Origin: Streptomyces halobius
Lineage (GTDB): Bacteria; Actinomycetota; Actinomycetes; Streptomycetales; Streptomycetaceae
Reading direction: 5' to 3'
NCBI RefSeq assembly: GCF_023277745.1
Contig: NZ_CP086322.1
Span: 5,642,001-5,706,000 of the forward strand
DNA length: 64,000 nt
Made by a program: the position numbers and the translations under genes. This document shows, one piece after another, positions 27,860 through 36,219 of the stretch (position 1 is the first letter of the stretch; the number at the start of each line of letters is the position of its first letter). The notes beneath the pieces are model-generated. The model did no database searches and was not told the DNA's origin. It saw nothing but the letters and a program-made list of their open reading frames with translations.

Positions 27860-28819
27860 GTGAACGAGATCTTCGACGACAGCACGCTGACGGAGATCGC
27901 CCACCTGATCTGCGGGGACGAGACGCAGCTGCTCTACCGAAGGGGGCACGAGATAGCCGCGTTCTTCCAGCGGGCGGGCTGGGACGACGTTCCGGAGTAC
28001 GACGGCACGCCGAGGCACAAGTGGGCCCGGGAACTCCTCAAAGAGCGGCAGGAGGACGGCGTGGATGACGCCGAGCGCGCAATCCTGCGCCTGGCGAACC
28101 GCCTTGAGTACTACAACCAGCAGCAGGAGTACCACGTCACACTGAAGCGGCTCAACGAGATACTCGTGCTCGACGGACGCCGGATCGGCGACGACGGAGG
28201 TCAGCCGGTCCTCGTCCGCTGTGAAGCCGGTTTCGAGGACGAAGCACGGCAGCTGCCGCGTGTCGAGCTGAAGGTCTCCGTGACGGAGGTGGTGAGCGAC
28301 CCGGAACTCGCCGTCACCGTTCAACTCCGGCTGGACGAGGCACGCACCTGCTACGAGCACGGCGCCTACACGTCGGCGGTCATCATGCTGGGCAGCCTCC
28401 TGGAGGGGGTGCTCGCGCATGCCGCGCAGGTCCGCGCCGCAGGCGTACGCATGCCAAAGCCGTTGCGGAACATGGGGCTGAATGATTTCGTGGACTTCGC
28501 CTACGAGAACAAATGGATCGAGCACGATGCCAAACTGGCCTCGGAGCTTGTCCGGCACTACAGGAATCTCGTCCATCCCCTTGCGGAGAAACGGACCGGA
28601 CACAGTCCGAACCGCGACACGCTCGACATGTGCTGGCCGGTGGTGAACGCTACGCTGAACGATCTCGCGGCTACGGCTACAGCGCCCCCTGTTCCGTCTT
28701 CTCCTCGTGCACCCGCAGATCGAGGTCGTGGCCGCAACCCCATTGCGTCCGCACAACGCCCCACGCCGGCCTCTGTCGCTCGCCGCCGTCCGGGCGGGGG
28801 AACATCAACGGGTACTTGA
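27860..28819 (+). CDS. HEPN-like Abi protein
   Basis: 319 residues from GTG 27860, one base after the helicase stop, hence translationally coupled. Residues 150-255 are helical (LDEARTCYEHGAYTSAVIML, SLLEGVLAHA) with RHYRNLVHP near 231-239, matching the HEPN R-x4-6-H signature of RNA-cutting toxins. The N-terminal part (LLYRRGHEIAAFFQRAGWDD) by eye resembles the small N-terminal modules of AbiJ proteins; this is tentative. The last 45 residues are a Pro/Arg-rich tail. The probable role is abortive infection triggered together with the helicase-nuclease. Confidence 0.7.
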   Translation: MNEIFDDSTLTEIAHLICGDETQLLYRRGHEIAAFFQRAGWDDVPEYDGTPRHKWARELLKERQEDGVDDAERAILRLANRLEYYNQQQEYHVTLKRLNEILVLDGRRIGDDGGQPVLVRCEAGFEDEARQLPRVELKVSVTEVVSDPELAVTVQLRLDEARTCYEHGAYTSAVIMLGSLLEGVLAHAAQVRAAGVRMPKPLRNMGLNDFVDFAYENKWIEHDAKLASELVRHYRNLVHPLAEKRTGHSPNRDTLDMCWPVVNATLNDLAATATAPPVPSSPRAPADRGRGRNPIASAQRPTPASVARRRPGGGTSTGT

Positions 28820-28921
28820 GCTGTGGGTACGCTTGATCCAGCGTGGGCGGAGAAAGCGCGGAGTCTCTGACGATGGCTCCTCCGCCCGTGCAGAACACAG
28901 AACAGTGAGCCTGCAGGCAGG

Positions 28922-30409
28922 TTAGGTTGAGGCGACCTCAACGCTCGTGCTCTTTCTCAACCGCAGTAGACGCATGGCCAGGACAGTTCCGTCCTCTCGG
29001 ACCGAGACAGGTCCTCCCCAGTTTGGATCCCAGGTCTGTTCTGGCCAGGTGCCGCGCCTTGCGTAGATTTCGCTGCGGTACTCCTCGGCCTTCCCAGCGG
29101 ATAGGAGCGCGAAGAGATCGGCTGCGACTCCGGAGAACGCCTCTACGCGCTTGTTGTTCAGCCGGAAGACGTGGTCCGTTCCGACGAAGGGGATGCCGAG
29201 CAACCTGTAAGCAGCGTCCTGGACACTTCCTGATGCAGCGTGTGCGATACCGGTGTCGTAGCGCCGACTCCCCTGGTCGGTGGTGAGGTAGCGAGCGGTT
29301 GTGGCGCCATCGCCTGCGAAGGCAGCTGATCCGGCGGTCACTGTCCGAGCCACGACGTGCTGGAACCACGCCGAGTCCTGGGACTGGACATGGAAACCGG
29401 GCTCGGACTGGGGAATGCCATCACCGTGGCTGGGAAGGTGGATGCCCGGCACGATGTTCCCATTTTCGGCGGGGCTGTCCAGACTCCGCAGAGGATGCTC
29501 GGGCGAGCCATATAGCCAGCCGCTCTCTCCACGTGCATGCAGGACATGGACTGTGACCGGTCCTTGCGAAGGCAACTCTGTACTGAAGACAAGGCACGGC
29601 GTTTCGTTCCACGCACCGATATGCATGGCCTCAACATGCGCTGAGCGCGCCGCGAGTTGGGTGTGTGAAGGCTTGGGGCCGCCATGGTTCCCTGTGGCCG
29701 CAATCGGGAAGACACGTGATGGCTCACCCGGCTTCCAGACTTCGGCGAAGAAGTCGGGCCGGTACCGGTAACCGGCCGACCCCTTGGACCACCCGGCGCG
29801 TATGACTACCTCAGCGCTAACGAAAGACACGAAACGATCTGGATAGCGGCGCCCGAGGGCGTGCCGTGCCAGGGCAAGGGCGAAGCCCTGTCCCAACTCC
29901 CGCGACTGCAGACGTTTGTAGTCCCGGGCTATCCCCTTGGCTTCGGCGGACAACTGTATGTAGTTGTTCGCCACGGCATCGAGCGCCTGGCTGTACTTGA
30001 GGCTTCCCCAATGCTCGGCGAGACCGCGCCCAGCGCCTTGTCGAGAGAGGGACAGAGCCTGGGCGAGGTCGTGCAGTACGTGCCACGGAGCCAGCTCTAC
30101 CGACTGACCGAGTTCCGCCCTCGGCAGGGCTTCCAGGCCGGCCTTCCGCCGGAGCGGAGTACCTTTCTCTGCACGCTTCTTGTCGTCCCTTGCCACGGCC
30201 GTCTCAACGCTGCCTACCAGCGCCACATCCGACTGAATGGCGACGTTTGACAGCTGTGCGAGATCCTGTAACACGCCGCTCGTGGCCCTCGAGTTCGGCT
30301 TCAATCTGCACGCCCCCAAATGTTCATACGTCTTGTGCACGTCAACTCGTAAGCTATGTGCCGAGTACGGGGCGCACGCAAGTGTGCACGTCTGCATAAC
30401 GAGGCACAC
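28922..30409 (-). CDS. Uncharacterised protein of the defence island
   Basis: Up to 495 residues; a GTG at 30274 may be the true start because the first 45 residues look non-coding. The N-terminal 150 residues are helical (AVANNYIQLSAEAKGIARDY). The middle has SAGYRYRPDFFAEVWKPGEP followed by VFPIAATGNHGG, a layout like a PD-(D/E)xK fold in which the expected Lys is not seen. The C-terminal half has RLLGIPFVGTDHVFRLNNKR and is unassigned. It is convergent with the HEPN gene and faces repeat copy C. Not recognised as any named defence family. Confidence 0.6.
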   Translation of the reverse strand: MCLVMQTCTLACAPYSAHSLRVDVHKTYEHLGACRLKPNSRATSGVLQDLAQLSNVAIQSDVALVGSVETAVARDDKKRAEKGTPLRRKAGLEALPRAELGQSVELAPWHVLHDLAQALSLSRQGAGRGLAEHWGSLKYSQALDAVANNYIQLSAEAKGIARDYKRLQSRELGQGFALALARHALGRRYPDRFVSFVSAEVVIRAGWSKGSAGYRYRPDFFAEVWKPGEPSRVFPIAATGNHGGPKPSHTQLAARSAHVEAMHIGAWNETPCLVFSTELPSQGPVTVHVLHARGESGWLYGSPEHPLRSLDSPAENGNIVPGIHLPSHGDGIPQSEPGFHVQSQDSAWFQHVVARTVTAGSAAFAGDGATTARYLTTDQGSRRYDTGIAHAASGSVQDAAYRLLGIPFVGTDHVFRLNNKRVEAFSGVAADLFALLSAGKAEEYRSEIYARRGTWPEQTWDPNWGGPVSVREDGTVLAMRLLRLRKSTSVEVAST

Positions 30410-30498
30410 GGGCCTGGAACATTGCTTCTTGTCGGTCCAAAGGCTGAGTTTGCGGGCGCTGCAGATGCCACTTGGGGATCCAATGGCGGGAGGTGATG

Positions 30499-30612
30499 GC
30501 TGACCTGCGGCTTTGCCGCGAAAATCCCTGCGGACCAGAGAAAACTGCGATCGGCAGTTCTCACTGGTCCGCAGGGTTTTTTCGGTGTGTTGTGCCTTGG
30601 GTGTGCCCCGCC
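30499..30612. repeat. Palindromic repeat element, copy C
   Basis: Begins TGACCTGCGGCTTTGCCGCG. Hairpin 30526-30576: arms CCCTGCGGACCAGAGAAAAC... and ...GTTCTCACTGGTCCGCAGGG (23 bp, two mismatches) around GATCG, then six T. The tail is GTGCCTTGGGTGTGCCCC. The T-run means it can also act as an intrinsic terminator. Confidence 0.7.
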
Positions 30613-30641
30613 AAGCCGAGACTTCGGATGCAGCGACGCGT

Positions 30642-32282
30642 CTAACGCTCCGGACCTGTCAGGTCGAGGGTCCTCTGCGCATTCTCGATCAGACGGTCAT
30701 AGGTGGTAAGACTGACTCGGTTCCAGTGGGAGTTATAGGTGCGAATCGTCTCATCGACCTCCGACGAAGCGACGCCGGTGACAAATCTGCTGTGACCGAT
30801 CACTACGGTCATCGAAGCGCGTCGGCAGTCGATGTCAAAGTCGACCAGGATCTGGGAACGCCGTTCGTCAAGCTCACGCAGATAGTTCATGGCCTGGCCC
30901 ACGGCCTCGTTGACCTTAGGCCCGACGATGAGATGGTTGCGCTGGGCCTTGACCAGATCTTTGATGTGCGCCCTCTTCAGCTCCACGCCATGCAAGGTGC
31001 CGTCGGGACGCAACAACGACAGATCGAGCTGGTCACGCGGGGTGAGGTTACGCCGGGACGTTCCTGGGAGGAATTCTCCGCCGAAGATCCAGGTCATTTG
31101 CTGGATGATCTTCTGCAAGTCAGCCTCGCTAGTCGTGAGGTCATCAACCGCAGCCCGAAGCTCATCCAGGTCCGCCTGACGTCGCGCACGCTGCACCAGG
31201 CCAGCGAGTAACTGAGCCTCACTGAGTCCACCGAGTGATTCGGCGATTGCAGGATCCGCCTCCAGCGTGACCAGAAGTTCGCGGATCGCAGCAGCAGGAC
31301 GATCACTAACGGGGTGAACTCTGATGCTGATTCGGGGAGCATCCTTGAAAAGGCCCGTGCTGTCCGTTGGCACAGGCGCACCGCTCAACTGACGGAGTCG
31401 GAGGATCGGCGTACGCACGTCCCACACGATCTTATGGTCACCGAAGCTCCCCCCTTCCCGCTTGCCAGTGACCACCCAGCGTTCTACAGGCCGATCTGGT
31501 TCGATGGCGAACTCACCGAGATAGAGGCACTCAGCACGTCGCGCCAGGAAGACCCTCACTGGTACGCCGCGTTGTCGATGGGCAAGTACAGACCGGTTCT
31601 CCAAGGAGACCGAGTCTCCCCATTGGCCTTGTCCAGGCGTCAGAAGCACCGACCCCTCCCAGCGCGGCGCGAGTTCGCCATCACTGTTGCAGTCGACGAA
31701 CAGGAACGCATTCGGCGTCCTACTGCTGGCGCCGGCCCTGAGCCTTGGGTTCCCGCCATATACGTCATGCACCTCAGAACGCTTCACAACCGCTCCGGGT
31801 GGAATGTTCCATGCAGCAGGTAAGTCCCCTGGTGGCTGCACCTGATCGGCCAGCTGGAGCAGATTGCGCCACTGCCCATCCGTCAGATCGAGCGCGACCA
31901 TCTTGTTTTTCCTGCCAGCCGAACGCGCCGTTTTCACCACCCAGTCAAGGCCCGCCGCCCGCAACACCTCAGCCGACACTGGAGTGGACAGCATGAGCCT
32001 TTCGAACTCAAAAGCAACCTTTAGCTCCGTAGGGACCGGGGCATCACCGTCCTCTTGCAATTCCAGCCTCAAACGGAGAAACGGACTGGCATGCACCGCA
32101 GTCGTGTTGATGACCGCTCCCATGGCGACAACGCCGCCACCCCGCCCGCCGCGCCATAGAAGGACAGCGTCGCCCACCTCGGCATCAAAATCAGTGATTG
32201 CAGAGAGGGACGAGTCCCACTCCTCCAGCTTTCGCTCGTACGTCCATGACCTGCTCTCGGCCAACATCAGCCAGTACTTCAC
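30642..32282 (-). CDS. EVE-SRA-DUF4263 (Shedu-type) modification-dependent nuclease
   Basis: 546 residues from a GTG. An EVE/YTH-like base reader occupies the N-terminus (MKYWLMLAESRSWTYERKLE, VLLWRGGRGGGVVAMG). An SRA-like reader as in ScoMcrA lies about 170-275 (VYGGNPRLRAG, SRTPNAFLFVDC, LTPGQGQWGDS, VRVFLARR). The C-terminal DUF4263 nuclease of the Shedu type has DQLDLSLLRPDGTLHGVELK (about 417-436, catalytic D and E-x-K). It is thus predicted to bind modified bases in DNA and cut. It stands alone on the minus strand after copy C; a short frame overlaps its start. Confidence 0.82.
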   Translation of the reverse strand: MKYWLMLAESRSWTYERKLEEWDSSLSAITDFDAEVGDAVLLWRGGRGGGVVAMGAVINTTAVHASPFLRLRLELQEDGDAPVPTELKVAFEFERLMLSTPVSAEVLRAAGLDWVVKTARSAGRKNKMVALDLTDGQWRNLLQLADQVQPPGDLPAAWNIPPGAVVKRSEVHDVYGGNPRLRAGASSRTPNAFLFVDCNSDGELAPRWEGSVLLTPGQGQWGDSVSLENRSVLAHRQRGVPVRVFLARRAECLYLGEFAIEPDRPVERWVVTGKREGGSFGDHKIVWDVRTPILRLRQLSGAPVPTDSTGLFKDAPRISIRVHPVSDRPAAAIRELLVTLEADPAIAESLGGLSEAQLLAGLVQRARRQADLDELRAAVDDLTTSEADLQKIIQQMTWIFGGEFLPGTSRRNLTPRDQLDLSLLRPDGTLHGVELKRAHIKDLVKAQRNHLIVGPKVNEAVGQAMNYLRELDERRSQILVDFDIDCRRASMTVVIGHSRFVTGVASSEVDETIRTYNSHWNRVSLTTYDRLIENAQRTLDLTGPER

Positions 32283-32665
32283 GCCCTCATCCCCTTACGC
32301 GCTCCTCGCGCCATCACCGTGTCGAAGGCAGAGCCTGGTTCACACCGCTTGGCCAGGGTGATTCTCGTCAGTTCCGGCCTAGTCGGACTGAGGATGGGGA
32401 GGTGGTTGGACATCACGGCGGGAGCCGGTGGTTGCCCGACCGCTTGAACGGGATCACGCTCTTCCTTGTTGACGACCATGGCCCTGAGGCTACGACCGCC
32501 CTCTGACAGAGAGGCTCTCAACGAGGGGCGCGAGTAGGCGCATTCGGGTCAGGTCAGACATATCTACTACACCACCGTGCTTCCTGGAGAGCAGCGGAGG
32601 TCCCCGATTCGGCTCAGCGATCGCCATGACCGGCCAGACCTGCCCTCAGCTGTCGAGGTGGCTGG
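32283..32665. other. Intergenic with a short overlapping frame
   Basis: A minus-strand frame (32279-32521; inner start MSNHLPILSPTRPELTRITL) ends on the GTG of the EVE gene (GTGA overlap). It could be a leader or tiny upstream gene, but no family is seen. Nothing else is recognised. Confidence 0.3.
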
Positions 32666-33235
32666 TCATGTGCGGTCGTATACCCACGCCCGGCCGGTCT
32701 GCCGGTACTCCTCCACCGGGATCGGCTCGATTCCGGGCAGCATCCGGGCGGTGTACAGCAGTCCGTCGAGGTGATCGATCTCGTGGTGGATGAGGCGGGC
32801 GAGGCCGCGTTCGTACACGGTGGTCGCGGTCTCGCCGGCCAGAGCCGTGGTCTCCACCGTGATCTTCAGGGGCCGCCGGACGAAGCCACGTACATCGAAG
32901 AAGCTCAGGCAGCCCTCGTACTGTTCGTCTCTCTCGTCGGAGCTGGTGGTGATCCGTGGATTGAGCAGGATGATGGCGGGTGCGTCGCCGGGCGGCTGGA
33001 CGACGGCGGCGGCCCGTCCGATGCCGATCTGAGGGGCGGCGAGGCCCATGCCCTTGGCGAAGGGGTGGACCTGGCCGATCCGCTCCATGGCGGCGAACAG
33101 TTCGTCCACGATGCGTTCGGCCTCGTCGCGCTCGGTGGGCATGTCGAAAGCGCGGGCCGGTTCGGCGAGGATGCCGGCGCCACGCTGGACGACGCCGAGG
33201 TCTCGCATGCGCTGGCTGGGACGCACGTCAATCAC
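32666..33235 (-). CDS. def: Peptide deformylase
   Basis: 189 residues with all three motifs: GMGLAAPQ (62-69), EGCLS (107-111) and HEIDH (151-155), giving the Cys and two His metal ligands and the catalytic Glu. It removes the formyl group from new protein N-termini. Streptomyces usually carry chromosomal def genes as well, so this mobile-element copy is an extra one. Its ATG overlaps the XRE regulator stop by four bases, so the pair is one operon. It might lower sensitivity to deformylase inhibitors or act on a specific target; both are inference. Confidence 0.93.
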   Translation of the reverse strand: MIDVRPSQRMRDLGVVQRGAGILAEPARAFDMPTERDEAERIVDELFAAMERIGQVHPFAKGMGLAAPQIGIGRAAAVVQPPGDAPAIILLNPRITTSSDERDEQYEGCLSFFDVRGFVRRPLKITVETTALAGETATTVYERGLARLIHHEIDHLDGLLYTARMLPGIEPIPVEEYRQTGRAWVYDRT

Positions 33236-34215
33236 CTGAACTCCTCTTGATCCATGTCACGTTCGGTCCGTGCTCGAAACCGCCATTCCAGACGGTACCG
33301 AGCATGCAGGGCGGGTGCGGTCGTGATCCAAGTGAATTGCCGTAGGTCGCCGTCGTCGCTGCGGACGGGAGGGGTGCGGAGAGGGGAGGCTTCGGCGGTC
33401 ATTGATGTCTCGGTGCCCCAGACCACCGGGTCGAGGGTGGCGGGAAAGACCAGCTGGACTTCCAACTGCTCGGTGGGCAGACGGACGGCCCGTTGGAACC
33501 AGTTGCCCCACTTGTTGTCGCCGACGGTGTAGGCGTACTCAATCCACACGGACTCGCCTGGGTAGAGCGGGAAGCGACCGTGCTCGTTGTCGAACAGCAG
33601 CCAGACTTCCTTGAAGGCATCGCGGTCGTGCTTGGCCTGCCAACGCATAGTCTCGCCCCGGCAGGTGGGCGTGAGGTCGAGTTCATCCCACGTCAGCGGG
33701 TGTGCCCGGTAGTGCGCATTGGACCGCTCGGGGTCGCCGGGGTAGCGGTCGACGGAGATGCGGATCAGGTAGCGGGTCACCGGATCGTCTCCGGTGTTCC
33801 GCAGCAGCCGTCGCATGGTGAGCCGGTAGGAGCGGCCGTCATAGTGGAGTTGCGCAGCGTCGTGTTCAACGACGAGGGCGGAGCCGGTGGCGTACGGCTG
33901 CTCGGGCCGGCGCGGGGCCAGCGGGGCTGAGGGAGGGCGCCGGGCCTTGGCCTCTCTGGCTTTGGCCTGCTCGTAGTCGCGCCAGCGTCGCCAGATTGCC
34001 TTCCCGGCGTTCAGGGCTTCGTCGGCGAGCCGGGCAAATTCCTCGCTGGGCTTATGACGGCCGGATTCCAAGTGGCTGACGTACGACGGGTCGAACCCCA
34101 TGGCCCGCGCTAATGCCCGTTTCGACATGCCGCGTACTTCCCGCCAGCGTGCCAGCTCGGCGGCGAAGTTCTCGGCTGCCTGCTCGACGGTGATCTCCTC
34201 GTCCTGCGTGTCCAT
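33232..34215 (-). CDS. XRE-type regulator with C-terminal beta-rich domain
   Basis: 327 residues. Helix-turn-helix at about 28-65 (MSKRALARAMGFDPSYVSHL). The rest, from about 115, is a beta-rich domain with LHYDGRSYRLTMRRLLRNTG, WLLFDNEHGRFPLYPGESVW and VGDNKWGNWFQRAV, of a kind found attached to actinobacterial XRE proteins but without a known ligand. Coupled to def by ATGA. It is divergent from the glycosyltransferase operon across 145 bases and could control both directions. Confidence 0.85.
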   Translation of the reverse strand: MDTQDEEITVEQAAENFAAELARWREVRGMSKRALARAMGFDPSYVSHLESGRHKPSEEFARLADEALNAGKAIWRRWRDYEQAKAREAKARRPPSAPLAPRRPEQPYATGSALVVEHDAAQLHYDGRSYRLTMRRLLRNTGDDPVTRYLIRISVDRYPGDPERSNAHYRAHPLTWDELDLTPTCRGETMRWQAKHDRDAFKEVWLLFDNEHGRFPLYPGESVWIEYAYTVGDNKWGNWFQRAVRLPTEQLEVQLVFPATLDPVVWGTETSMTAEASPLRTPPVRSDDGDLRQFTWITTAPALHARYRLEWRFRARTERDMDQEEFR

Positions 34216-34360
34216 CGAAGCCCCGCCCCGCGTCCTCGTTGGTGAGCATGAATGAACCGTGAGTGATGCCAGTTCATCATCCCGTCACGGCCAGCGTCGC
34301 CGTTTTCCTTCCCTCAGCGGCCCGGATCGACCCCCGGGCAGATAAGGGAGGCGACGCATC
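34216..34360. promoter_or_regulatory. Divergent promoter region
   Basis: A 145-base gap between the XRE-def operon and the glycosyltransferase operon must hold both promoters. No operator was clearly identified. AAGGGAGG lies 10 bases before the ATG at 34361. Confidence 0.5.
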
Positions 34361-35518
34361 ATGCGCGTGCTGTACCTGCTCAACATCTCCAACCCTGACC
34401 GGCTGTCTGCGGATTCGGGCTGGATCTTCGCGGACCTGCTCGCCCCGGCCCTGGCGGACGCCGGGGCCGAGGTGACCGTCGCGGCCCCGGCTGCGGCCGG
34501 GGATACCCGCTGCGGCTTCCACCAGACGAAGGTGCCCGGGACGAAGTACCGGGCTCGGTTCTCCGCGGACATCGACGAACTGGTGGCGCTCATCCGCACC
34601 GAGAAGCCGGACGCCGTGGTGGCCAACCAGATAGAGGAGGCCCCAGCGATCCGCACGGCCCTGCTGGAGGCCGGGTCGGATGCCGTGCTGGCCGGCTACT
34701 GCCACTACCTGCCGTTCTCCTTTACCGGCGGCGGTCAGCTCCTGCTCGATCCGTCGTTGAACGACGCAGGGCTGGGCCGACCGGTGCTGCTGGCGTTCGC
34801 CGCCGGGCTGGCGGCCTGCGACCGGGTGATGGTCCATTCCTCCACGGCCGCCTCGTGGACCTCGGCCGCCGCAGCCCGCATGACCGTTGATCTCGGCGAC
34901 CGGCTGCGGGTGGTGCCCGCTCCGCGTGACGAGCGTCTGGTCCGCGACCCATCGAGCCTGCGTAACCGGCCCGAGGCCGGGGCAATCGGCATCTACAACC
35001 ACCGGCTGTACGCGCACTACGGGACCGAGCAGTTCGTGAACCTGGCCCGGGAACTCAGCGCCTCGGGCACGGTCCGGCTTCGGGTCATGGACCTGTTCGG
35101 CAACCGTCGGGCCGCCCGTACGGGCCTGGATGACAGCCCCGAGCGGATGCGCGACCAACTCGCCGCCCTGCCGCACGTCCAGGTCGTCTCCGACCGGGGT
35201 GACCGCGTCCGCTACAAGAACCTGCTGGCCGAAGCCCGCTTCGGCATCGCCCCCTTCCGCCCCGGCTGCCCCTGGTCCATGAGCGTGATCGACTGCCAGG
35301 GCATGGGCCTGCCGGTCATCGCCCCGCGCCTGGGCTGGCTCGCCGAACACATCGACCCCGAGCTCTGCTTTACCACCCCGGCCGAGGTCGTCGCCCTGGC
35401 CAAGCGCCTGGCCACGGATGACGAGTTCCACGCCGTACACGCCAAGCGGGCCCACGCCTCCACCGCCGACTTCGCCCCCGCCCTGGTCGCCGCCCGCTAC
35501 CTGGAGGCCCTCTCGTGA
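34361..35518 (+). CDS. GT-B glycosyltransferase, family-4-like
   Basis: 385 residues with a Rossmann-type start MRVLYLLNISNPDRL and the C-terminal donor-binding half: RYKNLLAEARFGIAPFRPGC, then SVIDCQGMGLPVIAPRLGW, where the E-x7-E site is replaced by D-x4-G. Such enzymes move a sugar from a nucleotide to an acceptor in the cytoplasm. First gene of a five-gene operon with four-base overlaps. Sugar and acceptor unknown. Confidence 0.8.
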   Translation: MRVLYLLNISNPDRLSADSGWIFADLLAPALADAGAEVTVAAPAAAGDTRCGFHQTKVPGTKYRARFSADIDELVALIRTEKPDAVVANQIEEAPAIRTALLEAGSDAVLAGYCHYLPFSFTGGGQLLLDPSLNDAGLGRPVLLAFAAGLAACDRVMVHSSTAASWTSAAAARMTVDLGDRLRVVPAPRDERLVRDPSSLRNRPEAGAIGIYNHRLYAHYGTEQFVNLARELSASGTVRLRVMDLFGNRRAARTGLDDSPERMRDQLAALPHVQVVSDRGDRVRYKNLLAEARFGIAPFRPGCPWSMSVIDCQGMGLPVIAPRLGWLAEHIDPELCFTTPAEVVALAKRLATDDEFHAVHAKRAHASTADFAPALVAARYLEALS

Positions 35519-36219
35519 CCGACTTCGACGCGGTGTTCCTCTCCTACGACGAGCCGATGGCCAACGCCCTCCACGCACGCCTGCAGCGCACACTCGGCGG
35601 CTCGGTCAAGCGTCTGCACGGTGTGCAGGGGATGCGTCGGGCCTACCGGCTGTGCGCCGAGGTCGTGGATCGCGAGGAGTTCTTCCTCGCCGATGGGGAC
35701 TTCGCCATTGATGCCGACTTTGATCCGGCAGCCGTCGTCCCCTTGGACGACATGACCTCAATGCGGGTGTGGCGAGCGGTCAATCCGGTCAACGGCCTCA
35801 GCTACGGATACGGCGGGTTGAAGCTGGTCCGCCGTACTGCATTGCGTGCGATGGGCCAGGCCGTCGACGTGCTCGCCGCCATGCCCGGACGCATCGAGTT
35901 CGCCGAGCAGAGCGCGGGGGTCACACGCTTCAACCAGAGCCCCTTCCATGCCTGGAAGGCCGGTTTCCGTGAGTGCGCGATGCTTGCCCGCGGCAGCGAG
36001 TACGGGATGACCGACGGCGACGCCCGCCAGCGGGTGGAAGCATGGACGACGAGCCGAGACGGGGAGTTCGCCACGTACGCCGCAGCTGGTGCCCGCGACG
36101 GCGTCGCTTTCGCCCGCGAGGCTGCCCACGACCTGCAGCGGTTCGACGGACTCAACGATCCATCCTGGCTGCGGCAGCGGTTCGCCGTCGCCCATGGTGA
36201 GCAGGCGGTCTCCGGATGA
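35515..36219 (+). CDS. GT-A-like glycosyltransferase or partner
   Basis: 234 residues. FDAVFLSYDEP opens a nucleotide-binding fold and FFLADGDFAIDADFD supplies a DxD-type metal/sugar-nucleotide motif (DGD). The region SYGYGGLKLVRRTAL, then FNQSPFHAWKAGFRECAMLA, is distinctive. Shorter than classical GT2 enzymes. Overlaps both neighbours by four bases (ATGA), indicating coupled translation and probable complex formation. Function inferred from fold and context. Confidence 0.7.
   Translation: MTDFDAVFLSYDEPMANALHARLQRTLGGSVKRLHGVQGMRRAYRLCAEVVDREEFFLADGDFAIDADFDPAAVVPLDDMTSMRVWRAVNPVNGLSYGYGGLKLVRRTALRAMGQAVDVLAAMPGRIEFAEQSAGVTRFNQSPFHAWKAGFRECAMLARGSEYGMTDGDARQRVEAWTTSRDGEFATYAAAGARDGVAFAREAAHDLQRFDGLNDPSWLRQRFAVAHGEQAVSG

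Noticed and set aside
23287..28819. Assignment to Gabija, Zorya, Mokosh or BREX
   Set aside because: Gabija needs an OLD-type GajA, Zorya needs MotAB-like ZorAB, BREX needs PglX/BrxL and Mokosh carries a different nuclease or kinase; none is seen.
30526..30576. Copy C as only a terminator
   Set aside because: The hairpin plus T-run can terminate, but its similarity to copies A and B, flanking sequence included, needs another explanation.
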